NCBI GenBank assembly: GCA_947685225.1
Contig: CANTUV010000024.1
Location: forward strand, 57,688,001 to 57,752,000
DNA length: 64,000 nt
Reading direction: 5' to 3'
Source: Garcia nutans
Lineage: Eukaryota > Streptophyta > Magnoliopsida > Malpighiales > Euphorbiaceae
Below are positions 24,839-37,826 of this stretch, piece after piece. How positions within the stretch are numbered: position 1 is the first letter of the stretch; every line of letters starts with the position of its first letter. Both the position numbers and the translations under genes were made by a program. The notes below the pieces were generated by a model. It ran no database searches and was not told where the DNA came from. It worked only from the letters and a program-made list of their open reading frames with translations.

Positions 24839-25001
24839 GTAACAGACCCAGTCTCTTGGATCATCAACTCAACACATATGAGGAGATCCTCAACCCGGCA
24901 AGACTGTTACAAATCATATATCTCATAGTGTAACAGACCCAGTCTCTTGGACCATCAACTCAACACCTATGAGGAGGTCCTCAACCCGGCAAGACTGTTA
25001 C
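24839..25001 (-). repeat. GTAACAG module in E 3' LTR
   Basis: Two inverted-ended units as in LARD-A but on the other strand. The 5' LTR copy is at 32485-32647. Confidence 0.8.
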
Positions 25002-26735
25002 CTGTCATCATTTCTTAGGCATGCCACCCAAATCCAGAACTCTGAAACTGAATAACATATTAAACAAACAATTCATTTCCATTCTCAATTCTCATCACAT
25101 TTAGGCAAACATGCCTTCTTTCTTTCAATTACATCATCTTAGCCAATAACAATGGCTTCACATTTCATTTCACAATATAACATCTCATTATTCAAGTATA
25201 TATATATATATATATCTCATCCATGATCACATTATATCTCACATAGCATCATTCATAAATATCAACATTTCATACCACATTACTCATGAAACACATTACC
25301 ATTCACAATGCACAACATAACATTGTTCAATCTCAACAATGCAATTAGGGCAAAGAACAATTGATTATAACATTCATTGATTCAAGTGTGTTTAAAGTGT
25401 TTAGGGTTAGGTTTAAGGACCAACCTACCTTTGGAAAACCAAAGCAATGCAAAAAGAACAAAGAATTAAAACCCTAACCATAAATAGTACATTCTGGTTT
25501 TAAACTCCATTTTATCCTTATTTTGAAAAATTGTATAAAATAATCTACTTGACTAAAAATTCTAAAATTTTTACAGAATTTAGTTTTGTATCTTAAAATC
25601 ATCCCTTTAAAATTTCAGATCAAACTGAACACAAAATCTTGGTCAAATAGTTCACCTAACCAGACTGCCCCAATTGCCCTGCATCCTGGCAGCAGTTCTG
25701 AACTTTGTGAATTCCATAAATCAAATTCAATCAACGTGGTTCCAAATTATTTTTCTCAAATACTAGACTCACTAAGCAACAACATATCCAAAATTCGATT
25801 GGATATGATTTTTCTACATTTTATTAAAAATCACGAAATATAGCTGTCCCAGTTAAGGTACCTGCTGGAACAGGTCTAATGAAAATAATCTTTCTAAACT
25901 CATAACCATTCCAAAATCGAATCAACATATTTTTCAGTCATTCTACACTCATAGAGGCACAACATATCAAAAATTCACTTCAAGAACATTTTTCTATAAT
26001 TAATTAAAAATCATACAAATCACAGCCTTTACTAATTGTAAAACAGAAACAATTTCACTAAACACAACTCTTACTCAACACAATCACTTCCAACACCTTC
26101 ACCAACTCAACTTCTCATCATCAAACCAACAAACCCTAATTCCTTTCTCACACCACTTCAAAATAATTGAAGAAATTAAAGAAAAGATCTTACCTCAAAT
26201 GAAGAAATCTACAAATCTTTAACCAAAACCCTTGTTTCTTTCTTCAAAATGCTTCAAACCTCAAGATCACCTCTCTTTCTCTCTTTGTCTATGGAGAATC
26301 CGGCCACTTCAAGAAAGAAAGAAGAAAATGCACAAGTCAAACACCTTTTCTTCTTTTAATCTCCACCATGCATCTTACAAGGAAAATTACCAAAACACCC
26401 TTAACCATATAACTAACTCTTTGTCTCATATAAGCCCTTTATAGTAATTTCATTAACAACCAAAAATATCTTCTTCCACTTAACCATCACCTTGACTCTT
26501 CATTTGACCAATGTATATGTTAATTATATCATCATATAAACAACATATACATTTGTCTCTAAACCCTAAATTTCTTCTCCAAAACACATATACATATACA
26601 TTCTCTTCCCATTTCTTTTCTCTTACAATTTAACACATATATGCACAAACATTCACTTCCCAATATATATATCAACAACCACAATAACAACAACATACTC
26701 AAAACTTCTAGGGCATAAATGAGGATATTACAATT

Positions 26736-26771
26736 CTCCCCCTCTAAAAAGAAAATTTCGTCCTCGAAATT
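26736..26771 (-). other. PPT and PPT-proximal hairpin of element E
   Basis: Minus-strand polypurine tract (26736-26750) between the LTR and the conserved 18-bp hairpin (26754-26771), just after the pol stop codon. Confidence 0.9.
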
Positions 26772-26779
26772 ACCTGATA

Positions 26780-29700
26780 TCAAAGCTGAAACAATTGCGG
26801 ATACTGCTCTCGCATGGTATGCTCACTTTCCCAAGTCGCTTCTTCTTTTGCATGATTCTTCCAAAGAATCTTCACCAATGGCACTCTCTTGTTCCTTAAC
26901 TCTTTCACTTCTCGTGCCAAGATAGCAACTGGTTCCTCTTCAAATGTCAAATCTGGGCTCACTTCAATAGACTCAAATGACAACACATGAGATGGATCCG
27001 ACCTATATCTCCTCAACATAGAAACATGGAATACATTATGAATACGATCCAACTCAGGTGGCAAAGCAAGTCGATACGCCACTGGCCCAACTCTTTCTAA
27101 CACTTCATACGGCCCAATGAAACGAGGACTCAATTTTCCTTTCCGACCGAACCTCAAAATTTTCTTCCAAGGAGACACTTTCAGAAATACCTTATCTCCA
27201 ACATCAAACTCTATATCTCTCCTTTTTAGATCTGCATAAGACTTCTGTCGGTCTGAAGCTGCTTTTAACCTGCCTCGAATCAACTTTACTTTATCTTCAG
27301 TTTCTTGAATCAAATCAGGACCAACCAACTTATTATCTCCAAGCTCATTCCAACAAAGAGGTGTCCTACACCGTCTGCCATACAATGCTTCAAACGGTGC
27401 CATACCAATGCTGGATTGGTGACTGTTGTTGTAAGCAAACTCCACAAGAGGTAAAAACCTATCCCAACTTCCAGAGAAATCGATGACACAGCTTCTCAAC
27501 ATGTCCTCAATAATCTGTATCACCCTCTCTGACTGTCCATCCGTCTGTGGATGAAAAGCAGTGCTGAAGTGCAGTCGAGAACCTAAAGCACTATGCAAAC
27601 TCTTCCAAAATCTGGAAGTAAACCTGGGATCTCGATCAGACACTAAAGAAGTTGGAACACCATGCAGTTTCACAATCTCATGGATATACAGCTCAGCCAA
27701 TCTCTCCAAAGAGTAATCCATTCGAACCGGAAGGAAATGAGCTGTCTTAGTCAATCTATCCACAATCACCCATATAGCATCATGCTTCTTTTGTGTCAAT
27801 GGCAAACCAGACACAAAATCCATTGTCACTCTTTCCCACTTCCATTCTGGCACTGACAATGGTTGAAGCAACCCGGTTGGAACTTGATGCTCTGCTTTAA
27901 CCTTCTGACAAGTGAGACATTTCGATACAAACTCAGCAATGTCTCTCTTCAAACCAATCCACCAATAATGCTGTCTCAAATCATGATACATCTTCGTATT
28001 ACCCGGATGCATAGCAAACATTGACTGATGAGCTTCTTCTAAAATGACTCTTTTCAAATCAGCATCATCGGGTACACACAATCGGTTCTTAAACCAGAGA
28101 CTCCCATCATCTTTCACAACAAAATCTCTAGTCTTCCCATTCTTGCAATCTGAAAAAATCTTCTGAATCTTCTTATCGGCCAACTGAGCTTCTTTGATCT
28201 GATCTAACAAAATCGGCTTTAATTGCAACTGTGCCAATAATGCACCATCAACACAAGGTACAAAACTGGCATGCAATGCTCTCAACTCAACAAGCAACGA
28301 GAGCGAGTAAACAGTTAAACCAGCTAAAGACTTCCGACTCAAGGCATCAGCAACAACATTTGCTTTACCTGGATGATAGTCAATCAAGCAGTCGTAGTCT
28401 TTAATCAATTCTAACCATCTCCTCTGACGAAGATTGAGTTCTTTCTGGACACCCAAATACTTCAAACTCTTGTGATCAGTGTAGATGAAACATTTCTCCC
28501 CAAACAGATAGTGGCGCCAAATCTTTAATGCAAACACAATGGCAGCCAATTCTAAATCATGGGTCGGATAGTTAAGCTCATGCGGTTTCAACTGTCGAGA
28601 TGCATAAGCTATAACTTTTCCTTCCTGCATCAATACACACCCCAAACCTCTATGTGAAGCATCACTGTAGATCACATATGGTTTGCCTTCAACAGGTAAA
28701 GTAAGAACAGGCGCTTGAGTCAACAACTCTCTCAACTGCTCAAAACTAGCCTGACACTGATCTGTCCACACAAATCTCACTCCCTTTCGAAGTAATCTGG
28801 TGAGTGGAGTAGCTATCAAAGAAAACCCTTTCACAAACCGTCGGTAATAGCCTGCCAAACCCAGAAAACTTCTAATCTCTGTCACAGACTTGGGTGGACT
28901 CCAATTTAAAATGGCTTCAACTTTGCTCGGATCAACTCTGATGCCTTCTGCAGAAACAATATGTCCGAGAAAAGCAACTTGATCCAACCAGAACTCACAC
29001 TTCGACAATTTGGCAAATAACTGATTCTCTCTCAAAATCTGCAACACAATCCGCAGATGCATATCATGCTCCTCTTCATTCCGCGAATACACCAGTATAT
29101 CATCAATGAAGACCACTACAAACTGATCCAAATAGGGCCTAAACACCCTATTCATCAAATCCATAAAAGCTGCAGGTGCATTCGTTAGACCAAAAGGCAT
29201 AACTAAAAACTCATAATGCCCATACCTGGTCCGAAAAGCAGTCTTAGGAACATCTTCACTTCTTACCCTCAGCTGATGGTACCCAGATCTCAAATCAATT
29301 TTGGAGAACACTGACGCTCCCTTCAACTGATCAAAGAGATCATCGATTCTAGGCAAAGGATATTTATTTTTAATAGTCACCTTGTTCAATTGCCTATAAT
29401 CGATACACAACCTCATAGTACCATCTTTCTTCTTCACAAATAGCACAGGAGCTCCCCAAGGAGAAACACTGGGGCGAATGAATCCTTTGTCCAACAACTC
29501 CTGTAATTGCACTTTCAACTCCCTCAATTCTGCTGGTGCCATTCTATAAGGAGTAATAGAGATAGGAGTGGTACCAGGCAACAATTCAATACCGAACTCC
29601 ACCTCTCTCTCAGGAGGCAACCCTGGCAACTCCTCTGGAAACACATCCGGGAACTCAGCAACTGTGGCAATGCTATCAATAGGGGAACCCTTCACTCTAG

Positions 29701-31429
29701 TATCCACCACATGAGCAAGATAGGCTTCACACCCCTTTCTAATCAACCTCCTGGCTGCAACAGCTGAAACAAATAAGGAGGCTAGCTGTTCCTGCTCATT
29801 AGATACTATCACCTCTCTACCATCACCCGTTCTCAAAGAAACAATTTTCTTTTTACAATCCACCACAGCTTCATGTCGAGATAGCCAATCCATACCTAAG
29901 ATCACGTCATATTCCTTAAATGGCATCTCAATCAAATCCCCAAGGAACTCCTCACCCTGCACCACTACTGCACTATCTCTATGCACCTTACTCACAACCA
30001 CACTATGCCCTAACGAATTTGTTACCAACACATCAAATCCTAGGGACTCAGCATGCAAATCAGATACAGGCAAAACAGATGCACTAATATATGAATGTGT
30101 GGAACCCGGATCAATCAAAGCAAGTACTGGAGTATTAAATAAAGAAAAAGTACCAGCTATGACTGCCGATGTATCTGGCTGTCTCTGCATAACATACATC
30201 CTCTGGGAAGATCCAACCTCCTCTGGTCTACCCTCCCTGGATGTAGTACCTCTTCTAGAACTGAATCCTGGTCTACCTCCCCGGCTGGCACCTCTGCCTC
30301 CTCTGCCTCCCCTCACACTAGCTCGAGAAGCAGCAGAATCAACTGGCATCTGATCCTGCCTCTCAGGACAGTCTCTCACAAAGTGGTCAGGTGATCCACA
30401 CCTGAAGCATACCCCTGATCTACTATGCCTCCAACAAACGCCCCCATGTCTTCCACCACACTGGTTACACACAGGTAAGGTGGATCTCTGAACTCCAGGA
30501 GTAGGAGCACTCGCTACTGAAGCTGCAGGTCTAAATCTCTGCCTCTGGAACTGCACTGACCTACCCACTGGTCTCTGGCTCCTACTACTCCGAGGAACAA
30601 AACTTCCTCTACCCCTCTTCGCAGAAGAAGACCCTGCCTCGAACTGGGGCCTTCTAACCCTAACCTCTTCCTCTGAAGCAGCTGCAATAACTTGAGCTCG
30701 CTCTACACTTCGAGCTGCTGCCACAAGCTGTGAGAAATCCTGATATCTGGATCCAGCCACTAAGCACATGATCGAGGGCCTCAATCCCTCCTCAAATCGC
30801 CGACATCTATCAATCTCATCAGTAATGATACCCCCAGCATACTGACTCAGTCGAATAAACTCAACTTCATACTCAGTTACGGTCCGATGATCTTGCTTCA
30901 AATCTAGAAACTCTCTTTTCTTCCCATCTTTATACTCCCTAGGAGTATACTTCAACTCAAATTCTCTCAGAAAATCCGCATAAGACAAGGTTGGTGGATC
31001 ATCCATAGAATGGGGCACTGTCTTCCACCAGTCGTAGGCATCCTTCTGTAGCAAAGATCTTGCATAGTCAAACTTCTCCTCTGAAGTGGCTTGCAACTGC
31101 ACAAATACCCTCTGAACTCTATCAAGCCACTGTTCTGCTACAGCCGGATCAACTGTACCAAAGAAATCCTCTGCTCCATATTTCCTTAGCTTATCATAGT
31201 GCCTTACTGGTACTGAAGGCTGAGGGGGTGGTGGCGGTGGCTGTGGTTGCACAGGTGCTTGTCTCATAGCTTCCAACATAGGCCTAAACCAGGCTGGCGG
31301 AACCTCCTCCCCAGCTGGTCTACCCGACACCGAAGCAGGTGCCTCCTCAACACTATCAACCCTAGCTCCCTCAGCAGGAGCAATACTCTCGGCACTACCC
31401 TCAACAGATTGTCGTGAATGAGATGCCAT
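26780..31429 (-). CDS. Element E Gag-Pol polyprotein, intact (1549 aa)
   Basis: One uninterrupted frame from ATG 31429 (about 150 nt after the PBS) to TGA 26782-26780. Order: proline-rich N-terminus; Gag domain with the YDWW motif; two zinc fingers (first about residues 321-332, then C341-C344-H349-C354); protease with D440 in DPG where DSG or DTG is usual; RT with FIDD at D776-D777; RNase H with D923; integrase HHCC finger from about 1134 to 1175; catalytic D1204, D1265 and E1301 (D-35-E); a GPY/F module; and a chromodomain-like tail at ~1505-1547. The encoded proteins would form particles, copy the RNA and integrate the DNA; the chromodomain would bias insertion to heterochromatin. All catalytic residues are present. 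Gag and Pol in a single frame need proteolytic processing. It is the likeliest source of trans-acting proteins for the LARDs here, which is inference. Confidence 0.96.
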   Translation of the reverse strand: MASHSRQSVEGSAESIAPAEGARVDSVEEAPASVSGRPAGEEVPPAWFRPMLEAMRQAPVQPQPPPPPPQPSVPVRHYDKLRKYGAEDFFGTVDPAVAEQWLDRVQRVFVQLQATSEEKFDYARSLLQKDAYDWWKTVPHSMDDPPTLSYADFLREFELKYTPREYKDGKKREFLDLKQDHRTVTEYEVEFIRLSQYAGGIITDEIDRCRRFEEGLRPSIMCLVAGSRYQDFSQLVAAARSVERAQVIAAASEEEVRVRRPQFEAGSSSAKRGRGSFVPRSSRSQRPVGRSVQFQRQRFRPAASVASAPTPGVQRSTLPVCNQCGGRHGGVCWRHSRSGVCFRCGSPDHFVRDCPERQDQMPVDSAASRASVRGGRGGRGASRGGRPGFSSRRGTTSREGRPEEVGSSQRMYVMQRQPDTSAVIAGTFSLFNTPVLALIDPGSTHSYISASVLPVSDLHAESLGFDVLVTNSLGHSVVVSKVHRDSAVVVQGEEFLGDLIEMPFKEYDVILGMDWLSRHEAVVDCKKKIVSLRTGDGREVIVSNEQEQLASLFVSAVAARRLIRKGCEAYLAHVVDTRVKGSPIDSIATVAEFPDVFPEELPGLPPEREVEFGIELLPGTTPISITPYRMAPAELRELKVQLQELLDKGFIRPSVSPWGAPVLFVKKKDGTMRLCIDYRQLNKVTIKNKYPLPRIDDLFDQLKGASVFSKIDLRSGYHQLRVRSEDVPKTAFRTRYGHYEFLVMPFGLTNAPAAFMDLMNRVFRPYLDQFVVVFIDDILVYSRNEEEHDMHLRIVLQILRENQLFAKLSKCEFWLDQVAFLGHIVSAEGIRVDPSKVEAILNWSPPKSVTEIRSFLGLAGYYRRFVKGFSLIATPLTRLLRKGVRFVWTDQCQASFEQLRELLTQAPVLTLPVEGKPYVIYSDASHRGLGCVLMQEGKVIAYASRQLKPHELNYPTHDLELAAIVFALKIWRHYLFGEKCFIYTDHKSLKYLGVQKELNLRQRRWLELIKDYDCLIDYHPGKANVVADALSRKSLAGLTVYSLSLLVELRALHASFVPCVDGALLAQLQLKPILLDQIKEAQLADKKIQKIFSDCKNGKTRDFVVKDDGSLWFKNRLCVPDDADLKRVILEEAHQSMFAMHPGNTKMYHDLRQHYWWIGLKRDIAEFVSKCLTCQKVKAEHQVPTGLLQPLSVPEWKWERVTMDFVSGLPLTQKKHDAIWVIVDRLTKTAHFLPVRMDYSLERLAELYIHEIVKLHGVPTSLVSDRDPRFTSRFWKSLHSALGSRLHFSTAFHPQTDGQSERVIQIIEDMLRSCVIDFSGSWDRFLPLVEFAYNNSHQSSIGMAPFEALYGRRCRTPLCWNELGDNKLVGPDLIQETEDKVKLIRGRLKAASDRQKSYADLKRRDIEFDVGDKVFLKVSPWKKILRFGRKGKLSPRFIGPYEVLERVGPVAYRLALPPELDRIHNVFHVSMLRRYRSDPSHVLSFESIEVSPDLTFEEEPVAILAREVKELRNKRVPLVKILWKNHAKEEATWESEHTMREQYPQLFQL

Positions 31430-31579
31430 CTCTACCTATATCTGCAAACACAGCAGAATATTCCTCATTAAAGATCAAAGACTGCCATACCAAAACATGT
31501 ATTTTACTCAAAAACCCACTTTAAAAATCAAAATATTCTTTTTCTTACAATTGATCTAGGTTGAGAATCTCAAACCTAG

Positions 31580-31591
31580 GCTCTGATACCA
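31580..31591 (-). other. Primer-binding site of element E
   Basis: The minus strand reads TGGTATCAGAGC, the perfect iMet-tRNA type, 5 bp from the 5' LTR. Confidence 0.9.
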
Positions 31592-31596
31592 AAAAT

Positions 31597-34380
31597 TGTA
31601 ACACCCCTTCCCGACCTACGTGTGTAAGCTGAGTAGAGGCGCCACCCTATCCTAATGTTGCTACCACTTTTACTTAGTCAAATTTTTGTTCCGATTTTTA
31701 TAGAAATTTTGCCATAGTTTTGCCTAAAAATTCAATCCCAAGTGTCGACAAAACTGGTTTTTTTTCTAATTTTTGAAAACATTTTTACACAAACCAATGC
31801 AAACAAAATCATTCTCAGTACACTTCCAATAAATCCCCCTTATAACCTCAACTACAACCTGCAAAAAGGATTTACACTTCTAGTACAAAATAAAGTAAAG
31901 GTTTATTATGAAATACAGCAGATAAAATCTTTGTTCACTATGCAACGGAAAGTAACAATATTTACAAATTCATATACATCAAAACTCAAGTTTTACAACA
32001 CATAAAATTTATACATGTTTGGCAGTCAGTCTTCGATCTTAAAGCCCACTATTCAATCTTCAAAATCTAGGCTCGACTCGGCCTAGAGGAACTCTCTGGT
32101 TCTTCCTTGTCACCTGCGCGAAGAATCACATTCGCGCTAAGCCAACGGCTTAGTAAGATAAAACATGCTAATGGTATGCTTTAATGTAATGCAATGCCAC
32201 ATATGTTATTGATAAGATCAATATCATAAATATAAAGTTAACCACATAATTATGCATTTCACAAATCATAGTCATATGAGCATACCACATTTCAACATCT
32301 TTCCACATTCAACATTAATCAATCATACTCAATAACCAACATCTCATTTCATTAACTCATAACATTATTTAGGACATTCATATAACCCTGACACCTATGG
32401 GCCCAACAAGTATTTAATACGATATTCAGAGTTCAGAGTTACTGCTTTGGTTCATAGTCACAATAATCACGCCCGTAGGCAAGTGTAACAGACCCAGTCT
32501 CTTGGATCATCAACTCAACACATATGAGGAGATCCTCAACCCGGCAAGACTGTTACAAATCATATATCTCATAGTGTAACAGACCCAGTCTCTTGGACCA
32601 TCAACTCAACACCTATGAGGAGGTCCTCAACCCGGCAAGACTGTTACCTGTCATCATTTCTTAGGCATGCCACCCAAATCCAGAACTCTGAAACTGAATA
32701 ACATATTAAACAAACAATTCATTTCCATTCTCAATTCTCATCACATTTAGGCAAACATGCCTTCTTTCTTTCAATTACATCATCTTAGCCAATAACAATG
32801 GCTTCACATTTCATTTCACAATATAACATCTCATTATTCAAGTATATATATATATATATATATCTCATCCATGATCACATTATATCTCACATAGCATCAT
32901 TCATAAATATCAACATTTCATACCACATTACTCATGAAACACATTACCATTCACAATGCACAACATAACATTGTTCAATCTCAACAATGCAATTAGGGCA
33001 AAGAACAATTGATTATAACATTCATTGATTCAAGTGTGTTTAAAGTGTTTAGGGTTAGGTTTAAGGACCAACCTACCTTTGGAAAACCAAAGCAATGCAA
33101 AAAGAACAAAGAATTAAAACCCTAACCATAAATAGTACATTCTGGTTTTAAACTCCATTTTATCCTTATTTTGAAAAATTGTATAAAATAATCTACTTGA
33201 CTAAAAATTCTAAAATTTTTACAGAATTTAGTTTTGTATCTTAAAATCATCCCTTTAAAATTTCAGATCAAACTGAACACAAAATCTTGGTCAAATAGTT
33301 CACCTAACCAGACTGCCCCAATTGCCCTGCATCCTGGCAGCAGTTCTGAACTTTGTGAATTCCATAAATCAAATTCAATCAACGTGGTTCCAAATTATTT
33401 TTCTCAAATACTAGACTCACTAAGCAACAACATATCCAAAATTCGATTGGATATGATTTTTCTACATTTTATTAAAAATCACGAAATATAGCTGTCCCAG
33501 TTAAGGTACCTGCTGGAACAGGTCTAATGAAAATAATCTTTCTAAACTCATAACCATTCCAAAATCGAATCAACATATTTTTCAGTCATTCTACACTCAT
33601 AGAGGCACAACATATCAAAAATTCACTTCAAGAACATTTTTCTATAATTAATTAAAAATCATACAAATCACAGCCTTTACTAATTGTAAAACAGAAACAA
33701 TTTCACTAAACACAACTCTTACTCAACACAATCACTTCCAACACCTTCACCAACTCAACTTCTCATCATCAAACCAACAAACCCTAATTCCTTTCTCACA
33801 CCACTTCAAAATAATTGAAGAAATTAAAGAAAAGATCTTACCTCAAATGAAGAAATCTACAAATCTTTAACCAAAACCCTTGTTTCTTTCTTCAAAATGC
33901 TTCAAACCTCAAGATCACCTCTCTTTCTCTCTTTGTCTATGGAGAATCCGGCCACTTCAAGAAAGAAAGAAGAAAATGCACAAGTCAAACACCTTTTCTT
34001 CTTTTAATCTCCACCATGCATCTTACAAGGAAAATTACCAAAACACCCTTAACCATATAACTAACTCTTTGTCTCATATAAGCCCTTTATAGTAATTTCA
34101 TTAACAACCAAAAATATCTTCTTCCACTTAACCATCACCTTGACTCTTCATTTGACCAATGTATATGTTAATTATATCATCATATAAACAACATATACAT
34201 TTGTCTCTAAACCCTAAATTTCTTCTCCAAAACACATATACATATACATTCTCTTCCCATTTCTTTTCTCTTACAATTTAACACATATATGCACAAACAT
34301 TCACTTCCCAATATATATATCAACAACCACAATAACAACAACATACTCAAAACTTCTAGGGCATAAATGAGGATATTACA
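31597..34380 (-). repeat. Element E 5' LTR (2784 bp)
   Basis: Essentially identical to 23951-26732. Holds the double hairpin (32112-32153) and GTAACAG module (32485-32647). Confidence 0.9.
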
Positions 34381-34385
34381 GTAAC

Positions 34386-35600
34386 AATCTCTTAAAGTTA
34401 GGTTGGGCTTGATCCTTGAAGCCAAGTTGGGTTGAAGTTTAACATGTTTTACTCCCCTTGAAGCTTGGTTGGGTCTAGTCCTTGAAGCCTAATTGAGATG
34501 TTACAACCCTTGAAGCTAGGTTGGATTGGTTCTTGAAGCCAAGTTGGGTTGATACTTAGCATGCTTTGTTCCCCTTGAAGCTTGTTTGAACCTAAATCCT
34601 TGAAGCCTAGTTGGGATAATGATAAATGTGATGATTAAGCCAAAGCATTGACTCTAAAAGTTGAATGGCATATTAGTATCTTTTGGGCCTGAGTCTGTCT
34701 TTGTTGTTAATTGGATATACAAATGTTGAAATAAGTGAGTAATGAGATCTATGGTTGCCTTTGTTGGATATGTAATTTATGATTGATGAATTGTAAATAA
34801 AGTAATGTTATGAAGTATGATATGTAATGTGTGTATTGATACATTGATTGTGATTCATGAAGGTTGAATATTGGATAATGATTAATTTGAATGGTGTAAT
34901 GAGATGTTGAGAAATGAGTTCATGAAAATATAATACGATGTGTAAAATGTGTGTGAGTGTGGAACTTAGGAGAATTGTTTTCACGAAGGTTTGGATCAGT
35001 CATTGAATGATGATTTGTTGAAATGATGTATATGTATAGGTATATGAAATAGAAATGGTAAGTATTGTTTTGTGAGTGTTCTATGTAAATATGTGTATAA
35101 TTTATGAGATTAGTGGGGATATATGAAGAACGCATTGAGAAAGGAAAATGAGATAAGAGAACAATAAAACATGATGCTAAAAAATATGAGGTATGATTCT
35201 TTTGTAAAGTATATTTTAATATTTATTTGTACTACTAAGCTCTCGGGCTTAGCGCGGTTGTGTAATCGCGCAGGTGATTATGCGGTTGATATGGAAGTCC
35301 AGCTGTTATGCCACGAGTAGGGTAAGAGTGTTTCGAGACCAACTAGAAGGTGATGCATACATTTTGTGAATTTAATTATGTTGTATTTTTTATAAGAATA
35401 TATAATAATATGTATAGATGAAGTTTTGGTAAATAAGAATAATGATTTTTGTAAATGTTCTTTAAACTAATGTAATATTGCTTGAACTCGGATAAAGGTT
35501 TTTAAATTGAAACTAGAAGTGACATTCTTATACTTTATATACGTATTGTATGTATACTAGGTATATGTATAGTACTTATATAGGGTATGGGGGTGTTACA
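34386..35600 (+). repeat. Shared LARD D/F LTR, segment 3
   Basis: Resumes after E, carries most of the CTTGAAGC module (34386-34616) and the double hairpin (35235-35275), and ends GGGTGTTACA. A second PBS follows at once, so this LTR is both the 3' LTR of interior D and the 5' LTR of interior F. The three segments sum to ~2870 bp, close to the 2974 bp of LARD-A. Confidence 0.85.
35235..35275 (+). other. LTR double hairpin (shared LARD LTR)
   Basis: CTAAGC/GCTTAG and GCGCGGTT/AATCGCGC, then AGGT. Confidence 0.65.
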
Positions 35601-37826
35601 ATTATTTTAGTATCAGAGCTTAGGTTCGAGATTCTCGGCCTAAGTGAAATTAAAAAGAAAATTTTTGAAGAGTTTAAATAGAATTAAAAAGAAGAGTTTT
35701 AAAATGCATTTGGTAATACATGCATATGCATTCACACATAGGTTGGTCTCGAACGTGGCATTATGTGATTTGTGATGTATCCAAATTACATGAGATAGAT
35801 GATAGTGTGTAAATGAGGTTTTATATGAAAGCAAATTTTGAAATGGTTATAATTGAGAGGTGATTGTGATGTAAAGAAATGATATGGAATTTATCAGTAA
35901 AAAGTTTGATTATTGATATGTGTTTGACATATAAAAAAATGGCTAGAAGAATAAAGTTGGAAATGAGTTAAAAACAAAATTAAGATTAAAATATGTAATC
36001 TTTCCTCTAATATTTGAATCTCTTTCCAATAAACTTTATGTTTGGATTTCTAGAAAAAGGAAATATTGTTGGATGGGTAATATGAAAAGATATGTTATTT
36101 AAATGAAAATAATAATAATAATAATAATAATACGGTGAAATATTGAATGAGTTAATTGGTATAAATTAAGTGTGATAATTTAAGGTGTGGATATGTAAAG
36201 TTAAGGTTTTGTTTAAAAGAGAAAGAGATGATGTTGGTTAAGTACGAAGATATATTGGTGTTGTTTGTATTGTTATTTCAATGCAAACATGGTGATTTCA
36301 ATGTTAGAAATGTGATATGTTTGAATATTGTGAAAGCTCATGTTAATGGTGGTAATATGTAACATTTAGATTTTTGGAATGAGCTTAATAATTATGAAAC
36401 ATATATGTTTTGATGTTGCTTTGTGGTATATACATATAAGATGTTTTAAAGTTGATATTATGAGAATGAGATGAATAAATTGAAGTGTAAGTAAATTAGT
36501 AAGTTGAAAATTTATAGTTTTAATGGAATGTGGATAAAGATCATATAAATATTGATAGTTTAATGTATTTAATACATGAGATATATGAAATGAATAGTAG
36601 TGCACATGAAAGTATTATGAATTGGGGGATGAGATTGATAGTAGGAAAATTTGGTTTGAAAAAAAAAAAGATTTAGCAAATGGAAATGAGCTACTTTAAG
36701 TAATTTGATTGGAAAGGATGAAAATGAATATGAAAGATATGTTAAAGGTATTTAAAAACAAATGTGAGAGAGATATCACATTGGAAATGTGATTAAGCTC
36801 TTTGTGAAATAATATTATACGTAGAGTATATATTTATTAAAGTTAATGAATAACTTAAGTTATGTTAAAAGAATGAGAATAATAATAGTCAAAGGAAAGT
36901 GATAAATATTAAATTTGTATAAACTATATGCAAAAGAGAAATTTAATAAATTGCATAATTATGTGTATATATAAAGAGGATATGTGAAATGAACTTTTCG
37001 ACATGAATGTAATGGTTATATGTAATAAAAAAAGGTGGGAAGTGAGTCACATTATTAACGTGATCTATGAATGTGTATATAATACGTTTATTATTTTATA
37101 CCATTGCATGTTTAATGGTATTAGAAATGAGAATGAACTTGGGTAATATTGAACAGTAAAATTGTTATGGCAATAACTAAATTAAGCTATCATAAGATGT
37201 TTTGGAACTCAAAGTATTTATGTGTGGAAATGTTTTATGTATAAGTGTATAATAAGAAATTGTAAGGAAAGAATAATGTATTTAAAAATTTTTAGAAGAG
37301 ATGGATTGGATATAGAGCAATGAATGAAATTTGTGTAAGATTTATATCTGATGGAAGGTTGGGCGTAGAAAATGTTAAAGATAATATTATTGAATATGAG
37401 TTAGGTTAATAATGATCAAATAATCAAAAGCAAACTGTTTTGAGATGGAATTGAAAGGGGTTAACTTTTGGTGTAATAAAAGTTTGGAGAATATATACAA
37501 TTTTTGTGATTCAATCTAGCATTATAATCGTAAAGGCTGGAATCGAATAATAGAAGAACAATATTGATTTTCAAACCCCAAGTGTGATTGTTTATGTATC
37601 ATGGTCATATGATTTGATTAGTGTGATTAATTGGTTAGTTTTAATATCTTCAGATTTAGAGCTGAGATGATATAACTGTAGTACAGTTTTGGTGAGATTG
37701 ATAACTAAGTTTCTAGAAACATGGTTAAAAGATATGATTGAAGCATGTCTAGATGATATGATTGAATAATGAGATGTTTAATATAGTTGGTGATATATGT
37801 GTATACTATTTTGATGTGATGAGAAA
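35601..37826 (+). other. LARD-F internal domain, segment 1
   Basis: Begins with a PBS that has one mutation (TAGTATCAGAGC, 35608-35619). Non-coding and colinear with LARD-A and LARD-D interiors. It holds the ~640 bp deleted from D (about 37156-37813). Interrupted at AGAAA (37822-37826) by element G. Confidence 0.8.

Larger units (their letters stand above)
23951..26732 (-). repeat. Element E 3' LTR (2782 bp)
   Basis: TG...CA ends on the minus strand. The outer ends and the block near 25500-26050 resemble J, while the GTAACAG module (24839-25001) and double hairpin (24466-24507) resemble G, making this LTR a mosaic. A single TTTAGGG-like stretch near 25400 is not telomeric. Confidence 0.9.
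23951..34380 (-). mobile_element. Element E: complete Tekay-like Ty3/gypsy retrotransposon, TSD GTAAC
   Basis: 10.4-kb minus-strand element with LTRs at 23951-26732 and 31597-34380, PBS, one intact gag-pol frame and PPT, flanked by GTAAC (23946-23950 and 34381-34385). By eye the LTRs differ only by one A/G change and a 2-bp AT-repeat length difference, so insertion is very recent. It is inserted in the shared LARD LTR, inside the GTAAC at the edge of its CTTGAAGC module. It is the only element here with every part needed for autonomous retrotransposition. Confidence 0.95.

Noticed and set aside
25395..25415. Telomere-like TTTAGGG in E and G LTRs
   Set aside because: Single isolated copy within LTR sequence, not an array.
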